Assembly (NCBI RefSeq): GCF_028622875.1
Contig: NZ_CP117709.1
Span: forward strand, 5,211,001-5,275,000
Direction of reading: 5' to 3'
DNA length: 64,000 nucleotides
Source of the DNA: Streptomyces sp. MMBL 11-1
GTDB lineage: Bacteria; Actinomycetota; Actinomycetes; Streptomycetales; Streptomycetaceae
Part shown: piece after piece, positions 8,974 through 17,854 of the stretch
How the letters are laid out: the number at the start of each line of letters is the position of its first letter
Position numbering within the stretch: the stretch's first letter is position 1
The notes under the pieces: model-generated
What the model saw: only the letters and a program-made list of their open reading frames with translations
Databases searched by the model: none
Told to the model about the DNA's origin: nothing
Program-made: the position numbers and the translations under genes

Positions 8974-9789
8974 ATGACCACCGCACCGGACGATCCGGCC
9001 GCCGAGCTGCCCGGCGCCCCGCCCGTCGTCGACCTGGCCACCTGGCAGGCCGCCCGGGACGAGCTCCTGGTCCGCGAGAAGGCCCACACCCGCCAGGGCG
9101 ACGCGCTCGCCGCGGCCCGCCGACGACTGCCGATGGTGGAGGTCGACGGAACGGCCGAGGTCGTCGGAGCCGAGGGCCCGGTCCCGTTCCTGGATCTCTT
9201 CGAGGGCCGCCGGGAGCTCGTCGTCTACCAGCACATGTGGTACGACGGCGCACCGCACCAGGGCCAGTGCGAGGGCTGCACCGACGCGGTCTGGCACATG
9301 CGGGACGCCGTCTACCTCAACGCCCGGGGCGTCTCGTTCGCCGTCCTGACCACGGGGTCCTGGGAGGAGGTGGCCGCCTACACGGCGTTCATGGGCTACA
9401 CCCAGCCCTGGTACTCGGTGCGGGGCCTGGACGCGCCGATCGGCGGGGAGATGGGGCACCTCGCCTGCTTCCTGCGCGACGGCGGGCGCGTGTTCCTCAC
9501 CTACTCCACGACGGGCCGCGGAATCGAGCCGGCCAACGGGTCCTTCGGGCTGCTCGACCTGACGCCGTACGGCCGTGGCGAGGCGTGGGAGGACCGGCCC
9601 GAGGGCCGCCCGGCGATCGGCCGGGTCCGCGAGGGATACCCGGGTGAGAGCGGTCAGGCCTGCTGGTACTGGCGCACCGACGCGGACGGGACCGCGAGCT
9701 GGGGCCCGGCCAGCCGCCCCACCCCGCAGTGGACCCGCCCCGGCGTGACGCCCGAGAAGAGCCTCGGCCGCACCGGCGACTGCTCCTGA
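8974..9789 (+). CDS. DUF899 family (thioredoxin-like) protein
   Basis: 271-residue soluble protein matching the DUF899 family. Family landmarks are the N-terminal LATWQAARDELLVREKAHTR helix, the VVYQHMWYDGAPHQGQCEGC segment and the C-terminal WYWRTDADG. The QGQCEGCTD motif (CxxC) sits where thioredoxin-fold proteins carry the active site. A peroxiredoxin- or disulfide-type role is possible but unproven. The ATG at 8974 is preceded by GGAGG. It is convergent with greA, with a strong hairpin between them. Confidence 0.82.
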   Translation: MTTAPDDPAAELPGAPPVVDLATWQAARDELLVREKAHTRQGDALAAARRRLPMVEVDGTAEVVGAEGPVPFLDLFEGRRELVVYQHMWYDGAPHQGQCEGCTDAVWHMRDAVYLNARGVSFAVLTTGSWEEVAAYTAFMGYTQPWYSVRGLDAPIGGEMGHLACFLRDGGRVFLTYSTTGRGIEPANGSFGLLDLTPYGRGEAWEDRPEGRPAIGRVREGYPGESGQACWYWRTDADGTASWGPASRPTPQWTRPGVTPEKSLGRTGDCS

Positions 9790-9825
9790 CCCGGCGACCG
9801 GCACCGCCCCGGCGCACGCGACGCA

Positions 9826-9859
9826 CGGGAGCCCCGGCCGCCCATGGCCGGGGCTCCCG
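9826..9859. terminator. hairpin terminator between DUF899 gene and greA
   Basis: Perfect 14-bp stem (CGGGAGCCCCGGCC / GGCCGGGGCTCCCG) with a 6-nt loop, followed by TTTT at 9864-9867. It lies between convergent genes and can serve both. Confidence 0.85.
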
Positions 9860-9884
9860 CGTCGTTTTGTCGTGACCGGCCGGA

Positions 9885-10382
9885 TCAGCCGGTGTAGGGC
9901 TTCGCCGCCAGGATCTTCACCGAGGCCGTCTTGCCGTTCGGCAGCTCGTACTCCGCGTCGTCGCCCGTCCGCTTGCCGTTCACGCCGAGGCCGAGCGGGG
10001 ACTGCGGGGAGTACGTCTCGATCTCCGTGCTGGCGTATTCACGGGAGGCGAGCAGGAAGGTCAGCGTGTCGCTCTCGTCGCCGTCGAAGGCGATCGTGAC
10101 GACCATGCCGGGCTCGACCACGCCGTCGTCGGCCGGCGCCTCGCCGACCTTCGCGTGCTCCAGGAGCTGTGTCAGCTGGCGCACCCGCAGCTCCATCTTG
10201 CCCTGCTCCTCCTTGGCCGCGTGGTACCCGCCGTTCTCCCGGAGGTCACCCTCCTCACGGGCCGCCGCGATCTTGACGGCGATCTCCGTGCGCGCGGGAC
10301 CAGACAGGTACTCCAGCTCGGCCTTGAGCTGGTTGTACGCCTCCTGCGTGAGCCAGGTGACGTTTTCGCTGGTCTGGGTCAC
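9885..10382 (-). CDS. greA: transcription elongation factor GreA
   Basis: 165-residue factor that binds the RNA polymerase secondary channel and promotes cleavage of backtracked RNA. The N-terminal coiled coil is clear (LTQEAYNQLKAELEYLSGPA). It carries the acidic tip EEGDLRENGGYHAAKEEQ, whose Asp/Glu pair stimulates cleavage. The C-terminal FKBP-like domain follows, with SPLGLGVNGKRTGD. The start is GTG 10382, preceded by GAGGAG at the right spacing. An in-frame start farther upstream would add ten unconserved residues. Confidence 0.93.
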   Translation of the reverse strand: MTQTSENVTWLTQEAYNQLKAELEYLSGPARTEIAVKIAAAREEGDLRENGGYHAAKEEQGKMELRVRQLTQLLEHAKVGEAPADDGVVEPGMVVTIAFDGDESDTLTFLLASREYASTEIETYSPQSPLGLGVNGKRTGDDAEYELPNGKTASVKILAAKPYTG

Positions 10383-10566
10383 AGGTGCTCCTCGTCGGTG
10401 CTGGGAATACAAAGCATCGCCCTACCCAGAAGCATGTGCCTCCACGGGTGGGCGAAACCACGAGCCTAACAATTCCCCAGGAAAAGGGGGAGAAGGTAAA
10501 CCGTCACACCCCCCGACCGGCCGATGTGACCCGTATCGTCGCAGGTCACAGGGGGTCTGGTCGGGA

Positions 10567-10983
10567 TCAGCCCGTCGGGCCGTCGTCGGCGGTGCAGCCC
10601 ATCGGCTCGACCGCGGTCGCCCTGGAGCGGGTCACCACGGTCACGACCTCGTCGATCCGGTCCTCGGCCCGGTCGAAGCGGACCTCCTTGCGGCCCACCT
10701 CGGAGCCGTCCTCGCTGAGCGCCCGCACCAGGCAGTAGCCGTGACCCTCGCGGTCCTTGCGGACCTCCAGGTGGACATCGGCCCGGGCGTCGGAGACGAC
10801 CTTGAACTTGATCATCTCGGCGCTGATGCCCTGGCCGCCCACGTAGTCGAAGCCGATCCACCCGATCACGCCGAGCAGGGCGACGCCGAGGACCGATCCG
10901 ACGATCTTCAGCTTGCGGTCGGCACGCTGGTCCTCGGTCCGGCCGTACCGCCCCTCGGGCAGGGCCTCACGAACCGTCGTCAT
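10567..10983 (-). CDS. DUF4307 family membrane protein
   Basis: 138-residue protein with one membrane helix near residue 30 (KIVGSVLGVALLGVIGWIGF) after a charged N-terminus containing RYGRTEDQRADRK. The outer domain is about 85 residues with beta-rich character (EMIKFKVVSDARADVHLEVR, GYCLVRALSEDGSEVGRKEV). This is the actinobacterial DUF4307 arrangement. The ATG at 10983 fits the MTTVREALPEGRYGRTEDQR start. It is divergent from mca, an arrangement I associate with many actinomycetes. Function unknown. Confidence 0.8.
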   Translation of the reverse strand: MTTVREALPEGRYGRTEDQRADRKLKIVGSVLGVALLGVIGWIGFDYVGGQGISAEMIKFKVVSDARADVHLEVRKDREGHGYCLVRALSEDGSEVGRKEVRFDRAEDRIDEVVTVVTRSRATAVEPMGCTADDGPTG

Positions 10984-11221
10984 GATCGTTCCCTCCGGAC
11001 CTGGCATCGAGGAATTTTCCGGCGCCTCGTTCAGTCACTATAGAAGCCGCCCGCCCGGCACCCGACCGCGCCCCACACCGATGCCGCGCGGGCGCGGCAC
11101 CTTCCGGAGACAGAGACCCGGACCGGCTTCGACAGCGACCCGGACGACCCGGACCGGCCCGACCTGACCGACCCGACCGACCCATGATCGACCAGAGCGA
11201 CCAATGACTGAGGATCGAGCT

Positions 11222-12103
11222 TTGACTGAGCAGCTGCGACTGATGGCCGTTCACGCCCACCCCGACGACGAGTCGAGCAAGGGCGCGGCCACCATGGCCA
11301 AGTACGTGTCCGAGGGGGTGGACGTGCTGGTCGTGACCTGCACGGGGGGCGAGCGCGGCTCCATCCTCAACCCGAAGCTCCAGGGTGACGCGTACATCGA
11401 GAAGAACATCCACGAGGTGCGCAAGAAGGAGATGGACGAGGCCCGGGAGATCCTGGGCGTCCGGCAGGAGTGGCTCGGTTTCGTCGACTCGGGACTGCCC
11501 GAGGGCGACCCGCTGCCGCCGTTGCCCGAAGGCTGCTTCGCCCTGGAGGACCCCGAGGTCGCCGCGGGGCGCCTGGTGGCGAAGATCCGCGCGTTCCGGC
11601 CGCAGGTCATCACGACGTACGACGAGAACGGCGGCTACCCGCACCCCGACCACATCATGACGCACACGATCTCGATGATCGCGTTCGACGGTGCGGCCGA
11701 CGCGGAGCGGTTCCCGGAGGACGAGTTCGGCCCGGTCTGGACGCCGCGGAAGCTCTACTACAACCAGGGCTTCAACCGGCCGCGCACCGTCGCCCTGCAC
11801 GAGGCGCTCCTGTCCCGGGGCCTGGAGTCCCCGTACGGTGAGTGGCTGGAGCGCTGGAAGGAGTTCGAGCGCGTGGAACGCACCCTGACCACGCACGTTC
11901 CCTGCGACGAGTTCTTCGAGATCCGCGACAAGGCGCTCATCGCGCACGCCACCCAGATCGACCCCGAGGGCGGCTGGTTCCGGGTTCCGATGGACATCCA
12001 GCGCGAGGTCTGGCCGACCGAGGAGTACGAGCTGGCGAAGTCTCTGGTCGATACCTCCCTCCCCGAGAGCGACCTCTTCGCGGGCATCCGCGACAATGCC
12101 TGA
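11222..12103 (+). CDS. mca: mycothiol S-conjugate amidase
   Basis: 293-residue zinc amidase that hydrolyses mycothiol S-conjugates, releasing a mercapturic acid and GlcN-Ins during detoxification. LmbE/PIG-L family landmarks are HAHPDDESSKGAATMAKY (zinc ligands H13 and D16) and the second zinc motif PHPDHIMTH. The long Mca C-terminus separates it from the paralogue MshB. I choose TTG 11222 because GAGG lies 9 nt upstream and gives the family N-terminus (TEQLRLMAVHAHPDDE). ATG 11204 would add six residues and has no clear ribosome site. The 3' end overlaps the next small gene. Confidence 0.9.
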   Translation: MTEQLRLMAVHAHPDDESSKGAATMAKYVSEGVDVLVVTCTGGERGSILNPKLQGDAYIEKNIHEVRKKEMDEAREILGVRQEWLGFVDSGLPEGDPLPPLPEGCFALEDPEVAAGRLVAKIRAFRPQVITTYDENGGYPHPDHIMTHTISMIAFDGAADAERFPEDEFGPVWTPRKLYYNQGFNRPRTVALHEALLSRGLESPYGEWLERWKEFERVERTLTTHVPCDEFFEIRDKALIAHATQIDPEGGWFRVPMDIQREVWPTEEYELAKSLVDTSLPESDLFAGIRDNA

Positions 12104-12344
12104 TATGTACGCGACCCAGGCACTGACGCACCTCGTCCCGCTCGCCGCCGAAGAGCTCGACAAGAACAAGGTCACCCCCGGCGTCCTCGGCTTCCTCGTC
12201 TTCGCGGCGCTCGCCGTCGGCGTGTGGGCCCTGATGAAGTCGATGAACCGCCACATGGGCAAGGTCGACTTCGAGGAGGCCCCCGACCCGGACGCGGTGG
12301 CCTCCGAGCCCGTCGCGGGCAGGGCGGCAGCCCCCCGGAAGTAA
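12096..12344 (+). CDS. small single-pass membrane protein downstream of mca
   Basis: 82 residues with one membrane helix (VLGFLVFAALAVGVWALMKS) followed by a basic patch and an acidic tail (VDFEEAPDPDAVASEP). It overlaps the end of mca by 8 bp, so it is co-translated with it; ATG 12105 is an alternative start. I recognise it as a conserved actinobacterial neighbour of mca with no assigned function. Co-expression hints at a link to thiol metabolism, but nothing in the sequence shows it. Confidence 0.7.
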   Translation: MPDMYATQALTHLVPLAAEELDKNKVTPGVLGFLVFAALAVGVWALMKSMNRHMGKVDFEEAPDPDAVASEPVAGRAAAPRK

Positions 12345-12407
12345 CCCGCGCCCGGGGGGCCGCGCGTACGGGAAGGGCGTCCGGCCCCGGTGCCGGGCGC
12401 CCGCCGC

Positions 12408-12506
12408 CCCGTGCGCGTACGGAACGACGGCCTCCGCCGTCCCGTGCATGTGCGGAATGACAGCCTCCGCCGCCCCGTGCACGTACGGAACGACGGTATC
12501 CGCTGC
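12408..12506. repeat. three 33-bp tandem repeats
   Basis: Units start at 12408, 12441 and 12474, each of the form CCCGTGC(G/A)(C/T)GT(A/G)CGGAA(C/T)GAC followed by (G/A)GCCTCCGCCG-like sequence. They lie between the small membrane gene and the STAND gene end. On the minus strand an open frame would read an 11-residue repeat (VVPYVHGAAEA-like), but no start or ribosome site supports translation. Confidence 0.75.
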
Positions 12507-12528
12507 CCGCCCGGTCAGCGCCGTGCCG

Positions 12529-15500
12529 TCATGGCCGGGTCGGCTCCGTCGCGACGCCCATGATCTGGCCGGCGGCGCGGGTCGGCGTGAGCCCGAGCCG
12601 CCACACCTGCCAGCCGTCCTCCAGGTCCACACCCCGCTCCAGCGCCACCGCGAACGCCGCCGCCGACTGCTCCAGCTTCCCGTCCCGCGCCGGGTGGCGG
12701 CCCTCGATCAGCTCGGCCAGCTCCCGCTGCGCCACCACCGTGCCCACCACGATGCCCCCGGGCGAGGCGTACGGCAGCAGCGTGCAGCGCAGGAACCGGG
12801 CCCAGTCGCCGCCCCGCGCGTCCCCGTACGAGGCGAACAGCTCGGCCGCCTCGCCGCACAGCTCCAGCGCCTGCGGCGCACGCCCGTTGCCTGCGTCGAT
12901 CAGCGCCAGCTCCACACACGCCCACGCCTCGCCGTACGGCACCTCGATCCGCCGGAAGTCGGCCCGCGCGTCCATCAGCAGCTGCCGGGCGAACCCCGAA
13001 TTGCGCAGGTTGCCCGTCTGCGCGGCCCGCTGGTCCCGGGTCACCCGGCCCGAGTGGTGCCGGGCGCACGCCAGCCCGTACACGTCCCGCATCCGCGAGA
13101 ACATCGTGCGGGAACGCTCCAGCTCACGCACCGCCTGATCGGTGTCCCCGTCCTCCTCCAGCGCCTGCCCCAGGTAGTACAGGGTCCACGCCTCGCCCCG
13201 CGCGTCCTCGTTGTGCCGGTGCCTCTCCAGCGCCTCGCGCAACTGCTCCAGGGCGGCCGCCGGATCGCCGTCCAGCAGCCGGGCCCGGGCCAGCTGGGTG
13301 AGCGCCCACGCCTCGCCGCGTTCGTCGCGGGTCCGCCCGTACAGCTCCAGGGCGGTACTCAGCGCCTCCTCGGCCGGAGCCACCTCGCCCGTCCGCAGCC
13401 GCACCTGCCCCAGCTGGAACTGTGTCCACGCCTCACCGTGCAGCGACTCGCCCTCCCGGTGCAGCCGCAGCGCGTCGGCCAGCAGCGACAGCGCCCGCGC
13501 CAGACCGCCCCGGTCGCGCTCCACGGCCGCCAGGGCGTGCAGGGTCCAGGCCCGGTCCTCGGCCTGCGCGTCGGACGACTGGAGCGCCAGCGCCTCGCCG
13601 AGCCGGGCCGCCGCCTCCGTCAGATTGCCCTGGTGGTGCAGGGTGATGCCGAGCGAGCACAGCGCCAGCGCCTCGCCCGCGTCGTTCTGCGCCTCGTGGT
13701 ACAGCCCGACCACGGAGGACAGGGTGGTGCGGGCCTTGTCCAGCTCGCCGAGCTGCCGGGCCGCGATCCCCGTACGCCACTGCACCGACCGCTCCAGCAG
13801 GCCCTGGTCCACGGCCTGCGTCAGCTCGCTGATCTCACCCAGGCGGTACAGGTCGCCGCGCAGCAGGCAGTAGTCGCACAGGGCGCCCAGCAGATGCAGC
13901 ACCGTGGCCTGGTCGACGCCCTCCGCGTGCCGCAGCGCCGCCGTGATGAAGCTCGACTCGTCGTCCAGCCAGCGCAGCGCCGAGTCCAGCGAACCGAAGC
14001 CGTGCGAGCCGAACTGCCCGGCGCGGGTCGACATCTTCCCGTCGACCATCCGGATCACCGCGTCGGCCAGCTCCGCGTAGTTCGTCAGCAGCCGCTCCTG
14101 CGCCGCCGTCCGCTCGGCCGGCTCCTCCTCGTCCAGCAGCCGGGCCAGCGCGAAGGCCCGCACCAGGTCGTGCAGCCGGTAACGCGATCCCCGTACGCGG
14201 GTGAGCAGCCCGGCCCGTGCCAGCACGGTGAGCAGGCGCTCCGCCTCCTGCTCGTCCGCCGCGAGCAGCGCCGCCGCCGCTGCCGCCCCCAGGCTCGCCC
14301 GGCCCGCCAGCGCGAGCCGCCGCAGCAGCCGCCTGGCCTGCTCGCCCTGGTCCGTGTAGCGCAGCCACAGGGCCCGCTCCACCGGATCCACAGGACTGTA
14401 CGCCCCCAGGTCCTCCGCCAGGGTGTGACGGCTACGGGCCCCGAGCGCGGAACCAGCCACCCGCAGCGCCAGCGGCAGCCCGCCGCACAGCTCCACGACG
14501 GCGTCCGTGGACGGGTAGTCGTACGGCCCGGCCTCCTCTTCCTCGGCGACCTCGCGCAGCAGCTCCTCCGCGCCCGCCGCGTCCAGCGGGCCGACCGGCA
14601 GGTGGTGCACCCAGGCCGGCAGATCCTCGGGCAGCTCCAGCGGCTCCCGGGCGGTGACGATCACCAGACTGTCCGAGCGCTCCGGCACCAGGGTGCGCAC
14701 CTGCCCGGCGTCCGTCGCGTCGTCGAGCACGATCGTGACCGGCGTCCCCGTGAGGTGCTGGTGGTACAGCTCGCCGAGCCGCCGCACCTGCTGCTCGGCC
14801 GAAGCGCCTTCCCGGAACAGCAACTGCTCGCGCGGCGCGCCCAGCCGGTTCAGCAGGTGCAGCAGGGCGTCCCGGGTCGGCAGCGGGCTCTCCCCGGCGA
14901 CCTGGCCGCGCAGATCGACCACGCACGCGCCCCGGAACTGATCCTTGAGCGCATGGGCGGCCCGCACCGCGAGCGCCGTACGCCCCGCCCCCGGCTCACC
15001 GTGCAGCACGACGACCGTCGGCCGGGTCTGCGTGGAGGCGCGGGCCGCGTGCACCCACTGGGCGATCTGCGCCAGCTCGGCCCGCCGCCCGGCGAACGGC
15101 CCCTCCGCCTTGGGGAGATGCCCGAAGGACTGCTCCAGCACCACCCGGGTACGGGCCGCCGCGCTGCGGTCCCCGCCGCGCAACTGCCGTCCCACCGGGG
15201 CGGTCTGCTTTTTCGGGGCGCGCGCGGCGGGCGTCAGCATGCGCTGCTGGTCCAGATACGGGCGGATGCCCCGTACCTCCAGGGCGGTCAGCCACTGGAG
15301 CCGCAACTGCTCGGCCCCGCCCGGCTGTCCGGCCGCCCCGGCACGACGGTGGGCGGCGGGCCAGTGCGAGGCGGTCGCCTTCACCACGGTCGTCGCCGTG
15401 CCGGCCACCGCGACGGCCACACCCGCACCGAGCGCCAGGCCGGTGTTCGCACCCAGCGCCAGATCCGCGCCGAACGCGGCGGCCGCGCCAACCCCCGTCA

Positions 15501-15750
15501 CCAGCAGCGGAGTTCCGAGCGTCGCCCTGCTGAAGCGCTCCGAGAGCGGGCGCTCTCCCGCCGCCACCGCGTCCAGTGCCTGCGTGTACGCGGCGTACTC
15601 CTCGCCCGCGCCGGCGGCCATGGTGTCGAGCGCGGCCCGCGCCCGTGACAACAGCGCACCGGCATCGGTCTGTCCGCCGGAGCGCCGCTGCTCCTCCTCC
15701 ACGGCACGCACCAACAGCCTCTCGGCTTCCGCCCGATGGCTGTCCCGCAT
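12529..15750 (-). CDS. STAND-type NTPase with C-terminal tetratricopeptide repeats
   Basis: 1073-residue signalling-type ATPase. Residues 1-75 are helical. Residues about 80-122 hold two hydrophobic stretches (LLVTGVGAAAAFGADLALGA, TGLALGAGVAVAVAGTATTV) that could anchor it. The NB-ARC-like core follows: P-loop GEPGAGRTA at 251-259, Walker B-like VTIVLDDA, sensor SDSLVIVTAREPLEL, and GGLPLALRVAGSALG as the GLPL motif. A winged-helix part contains YRLHDLVRAFALARLL (MHD-like). About ten TPR units fill the C-terminal half, repeating A(R)GEAWT(L)xxLGQ. The P-loop lysine is arginine (R257). No SARP DNA-binding domain is present. Role unknown; such proteins are usually ligand-sensing switches. Confidence 0.85.
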   Translation of the reverse strand: MRDSHRAEAERLLVRAVEEEQRRSGGQTDAGALLSRARAALDTMAAGAGEEYAAYTQALDAVAAGERPLSERFSRATLGTPLLVTGVGAAAAFGADLALGANTGLALGAGVAVAVAGTATTVVKATASHWPAAHRRAGAAGQPGGAEQLRLQWLTALEVRGIRPYLDQQRMLTPAARAPKKQTAPVGRQLRGGDRSAAARTRVVLEQSFGHLPKAEGPFAGRRAELAQIAQWVHAARASTQTRPTVVVLHGEPGAGRTALAVRAAHALKDQFRGACVVDLRGQVAGESPLPTRDALLHLLNRLGAPREQLLFREGASAEQQVRRLGELYHQHLTGTPVTIVLDDATDAGQVRTLVPERSDSLVIVTAREPLELPEDLPAWVHHLPVGPLDAAGAEELLREVAEEEEAGPYDYPSTDAVVELCGGLPLALRVAGSALGARSRHTLAEDLGAYSPVDPVERALWLRYTDQGEQARRLLRRLALAGRASLGAAAAAALLAADEQEAERLLTVLARAGLLTRVRGSRYRLHDLVRAFALARLLDEEEPAERTAAQERLLTNYAELADAVIRMVDGKMSTRAGQFGSHGFGSLDSALRWLDDESSFITAALRHAEGVDQATVLHLLGALCDYCLLRGDLYRLGEISELTQAVDQGLLERSVQWRTGIAARQLGELDKARTTLSSVVGLYHEAQNDAGEALALCSLGITLHHQGNLTEAAARLGEALALQSSDAQAEDRAWTLHALAAVERDRGGLARALSLLADALRLHREGESLHGEAWTQFQLGQVRLRTGEVAPAEEALSTALELYGRTRDERGEAWALTQLARARLLDGDPAAALEQLREALERHRHNEDARGEAWTLYYLGQALEEDGDTDQAVRELERSRTMFSRMRDVYGLACARHHSGRVTRDQRAAQTGNLRNSGFARQLLMDARADFRRIEVPYGEAWACVELALIDAGNGRAPQALELCGEAAELFASYGDARGGDWARFLRCTLLPYASPGGIVVGTVVAQRELAELIEGRHPARDGKLEQSAAAFAVALERGVDLEDGWQVWRLGLTPTRAAGQIMGVATEPTRP

Positions 15751-15892
15751 CTAAAGTCCCCCTCCGAGTGCTGCTTCCCGGGCATCCGTCGCCGGGGCGT
15801 CAGATACCAAGCGTCGGGTCAAGTGTCCTGCGTGGCGTGCTCCGGCGCGAGGGGTGCCGGGCAAGGGGCGGGTCAAGGCGTGGGCGGAAGGC

Positions 15893-17017
15893 TCATGGCT
15901 GCTGCTCCTCGCCGTCCCCCTCCTCGTCCTCCACCGGCAGCCCCAGGGCGAGCCGGGCCTCCCACTCCTCCCCGGACTCGTCCTCGTCGCCGTTGTAGTC
16001 CCAGCGCTCGCCGAACTCCGCCAGGGAGGGGGCCCTCGATGCGGACCGGTGGATGCCGGAGAGGGCGTCGAGCCGGTTGGCGAGCGCGGTGACCGGGCCG
16101 CGTGCCCGCGCCGGGAGGCCGTCGATCGCGCGCAGTAGCATCGCCGACTCGGCCCCGCCTTCCGCCATCCGTTCGGCCCACGCGGTGGCCGCGGCGAGGT
16201 CGGTGTCCACCTGCTCGGGGACACGGAACCAGGCCTCGGCCGAGGGCCGCATCGCCTTCAGGTAGGCCAGTTGACCGGCGTCCCACGCGCCGGGGTCCTG
16301 CCGCAACGAAGCCTCCGGCAGGCCGGTCTCCGCTCCCAGCCAGCACCGCACAGTCCGGTCCCCGCCGGTCCCGCTGACCGACTCCGGGTAGAAGAAGGAG
16401 AATTCGACGGCCGGAAGGGTCCAGGTGTCCGGTGCGAAGTCGTGGAACAGGGGCGCGCAGCCCTCGTAGGCCTGCGCGACGATGGTGGCGGTGTCGGAGA
16501 TGGCGTGGTCGCCCCTCAGCCGGAACGTTCCGTACACCTCGGCCGGATGAGGCCCGTCGCACGGCACGATCTCGACGGACGGGTCCGTCATCCGCAGGTC
16601 CTCGCCCTCCTGGGTGGAGAACAGCCCGCCCGCCGGTGCGAAGCAGTCCCCGGCCTTCAGGTCGAACAGCGTGCCCGCCTTCGTGTCCCGGGGGCCGAGG
16701 AGGCCCCCGCCCTCCTCCGCCCAGGCGTCGAACCGTGCCCCGCCGACCACCAGCAGCAGGGTGGCCACCGCGACCACCGCCCCGCCGACGGCCGTCCCGG
16801 CAACGGCCAGCCCCTTGCCGCGTTTGCTGTTGCCGGGGATCCGCACCAGCGCGACGATCCCGAGGATCAGCCCCAGCGGCGCGAGGCAGATCAGCAGCGA
16901 CAGAACGAGCGAGGCGACGGCGAGGCCGCTGAGCGGAACCGGGGATGCCGGAGGGCCGGGCGGGCCGGCCGCGGGCGGGGCGGAGGGGCCGGAGGACAGT
17001 GAGGAAGGCGGCGGCAC
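15893..17017 (-). CDS. DUF4190/septum-formation-domain membrane protein
   Basis: 374 residues from GTG 17017. It opens with a Pro/Ala/Ser-rich tail, then two membrane helices joined by a short loop ([20 protein letters not shown] and [20 protein letters not shown]), the DUF4190 layout. The extracytoplasmic part contains [13 protein letters not shown] and [18 protein letters not shown], characteristic of the septum-formation/DUF4333-like domain, with Cys pairs likely to form a disulfide. The C-terminus is acidic ([26 protein letters not shown]). Family membership is fairly sure; a true role in septation is not shown. It is divergent from the DUF255 fragment. Confidence 0.75.
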   Translation of the reverse strand: MPPPSSLSSGPSAPPAAGPPGPPASPVPLSGLAVASLVLSLLICLAPLGLILGIVALVRIPGNSKRGKGLAVAGTAVGGAVVAVATLLLVVGGARFDAWAEEGGGLLGPRDTKAGTLFDLKAGDCFAPAGGLFSTQEGEDLRMTDPSVEIVPCDGPHPAEVYGTFRLRGDHAISDTATIVAQAYEGCAPLFHDFAPDTWTLPAVEFSFFYPESVSGTGGDRTVRCWLGAETGLPEASLRQDPGAWDAGQLAYLKAMRPSAEAWFRVPEQVDTDLAAATAWAERMAEGGAESAMLLRAIDGLPARARGPVTALANRLDALSGIHRSASRAPSLAEFGERWDYNGDEDESGEEWEARLALGLPVEDEEGDGEEQQP

Positions 17018-17209
17018 GGTCAGGGCCTGTGCCCTTTCGTCGGGGTAGGCAGCGCAGGAGTCCGTGTGGGGCCGGAGTGCCCGCACGTTAGCAGCGCGCA
17101 CCTCCGCACCTCCGCACCTGTGTCCACCTGTCCCCCTACCACCGCATGTTCACGTCCGCGGCCCGTGGCGCGCGGGTGTCGCGGAGGAGGGTGCGCGAGG
17201 ATTGGGTCC

Positions 17210-17392
17210 ATGGCCAACCGACTTGCGCAGACCACCTCCCCGTACCTTCTCCAGCACGCCGACAATCCCGTCGACTGGTGGCCCTGGTCGCCCGAGGCGT
17301 TCGAGGAGGCGAGGAAGCGGGATGTGCCGGTGCTGCTCAGCGTCGGGTACGCGAGCTGCCACTGGTGTCAATGTACTTACACAACCAGGTAG
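17210..17392 (+). pseudogene. DUF255 (YyaL-like thioredoxin-domain) gene, 5' fragment at left island edge
   Basis: The first 53 codons match the intact DUF255 gene at 22722 in protein ([27 protein letters not shown] and CHWC are shared). The frame then runs into foreign sequence and stops at 17390-17392 after QCTYTTR. The break is just after the CHWC codons (17357-17370). The DNA of the two 5' ends differs at many synonymous sites, so this is not a recent duplication. The fragment has high-GC Streptomyces codon use and a GGAGG upstream. I read it as the original host 5' end, cut off by insertion of the element. Confidence 0.85.
17357..17370. other. left junction (attL-like) of the inserted element
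   Basis: TGCCACTGGTGTCA, identical to 22866-22879 and 5509 bp from it. It encodes the CHWC part of the DUF255 active-site motif. Sequence on its left is the truncated gene; sequence on its right is unrelated. Confidence 0.65.
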
Positions 17393-17425
17393 TCCTGCCC
17401 TGGGGCGTTGCCAGAAGGTAGTCAC

Positions 17426-17572
17426 ATGGACACGTGCGATCAGCAGCTGGACGCAAGCATCAACGCTTGGGTAGAGGCCGAGTTGGACGTCTCGCCCGAG
17501 TGGGGGCCAGAGAAGTACACCACCATCCGCCAGCTCCTGGAGGACAGCACACCCGCTGTCGCTGCCGAGTAG
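17426..17572 (+). CDS. 48-residue acidic hypothetical protein
   Basis: Small frame MDTCDQQLDASINAWVEAEL followed by DVSPEWGPEKYTTIRQLLED and a short tail. An AGAAGG ribosome site lies 7 nt before the ATG, and the residue composition (Trp, acidic, amphipathic helix) is normal for a real protein. It begins 55 bp inside the left island edge. Tiny genes in that position next to attachment sites often belong to the recombination module of actinobacterial elements, but I cannot name this family. Confidence 0.5.
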   Translation: MDTCDQQLDASINAWVEAELDVSPEWGPEKYTTIRQLLEDSTPAVAAE

Positions 17573-17854
17573 TAGCGGCACGGAGCCGTAGACTGCGGCC
17601 CGCGCGCACGGCACCACTCGGGCTGGGGCACTTTTCGTGGTCGCGACTGTGTGAGCCCGGGGTGGTTCAGCCGGGGGTCGGGCTTCCCGCAGAGCTGGTC
17701 AGCCCGACCGGCAGCGCTCCACCACGCGCAGGCCGTCGCACCGCCTGGCTGAGAGTAGCCGCCTCTTTGTGCTGCAACAGACGGCACTGCGCTGCGTCTG
17801 GCCGGTAGTCTTCCCAAGCTAACTGCCGCTGCGGAGGGGATGGTTGCCATCAAA
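17573..17854. other. intergenic stretch inside the island, no supported gene
   Basis: About 280 bp between the small gene and the IS remnant. I see no ribosome-site-led frame, hairpin or repeat that I could support. Composition is intermediate between host and the AT-richer core of the island. Confidence 0.5.

Noticed and set aside
9885..10412. Upstream start for greA at 10412
   Set aside because: Adds ten unconserved residues across the ribosome site; GTG 10382 has GAGGAG at the right distance.
12408..12506. CRISPR-like array
   Set aside because: Direct tandem units without unique spacers; no cas genes in the window.
12448..15648. 1066-residue plus-strand open frame opposite the STAND gene
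   Set aside because: Exact antisense of a recognisable ATPase/TPR protein; its residues are a Gln/Arg/His/Pro shadow with no domain.
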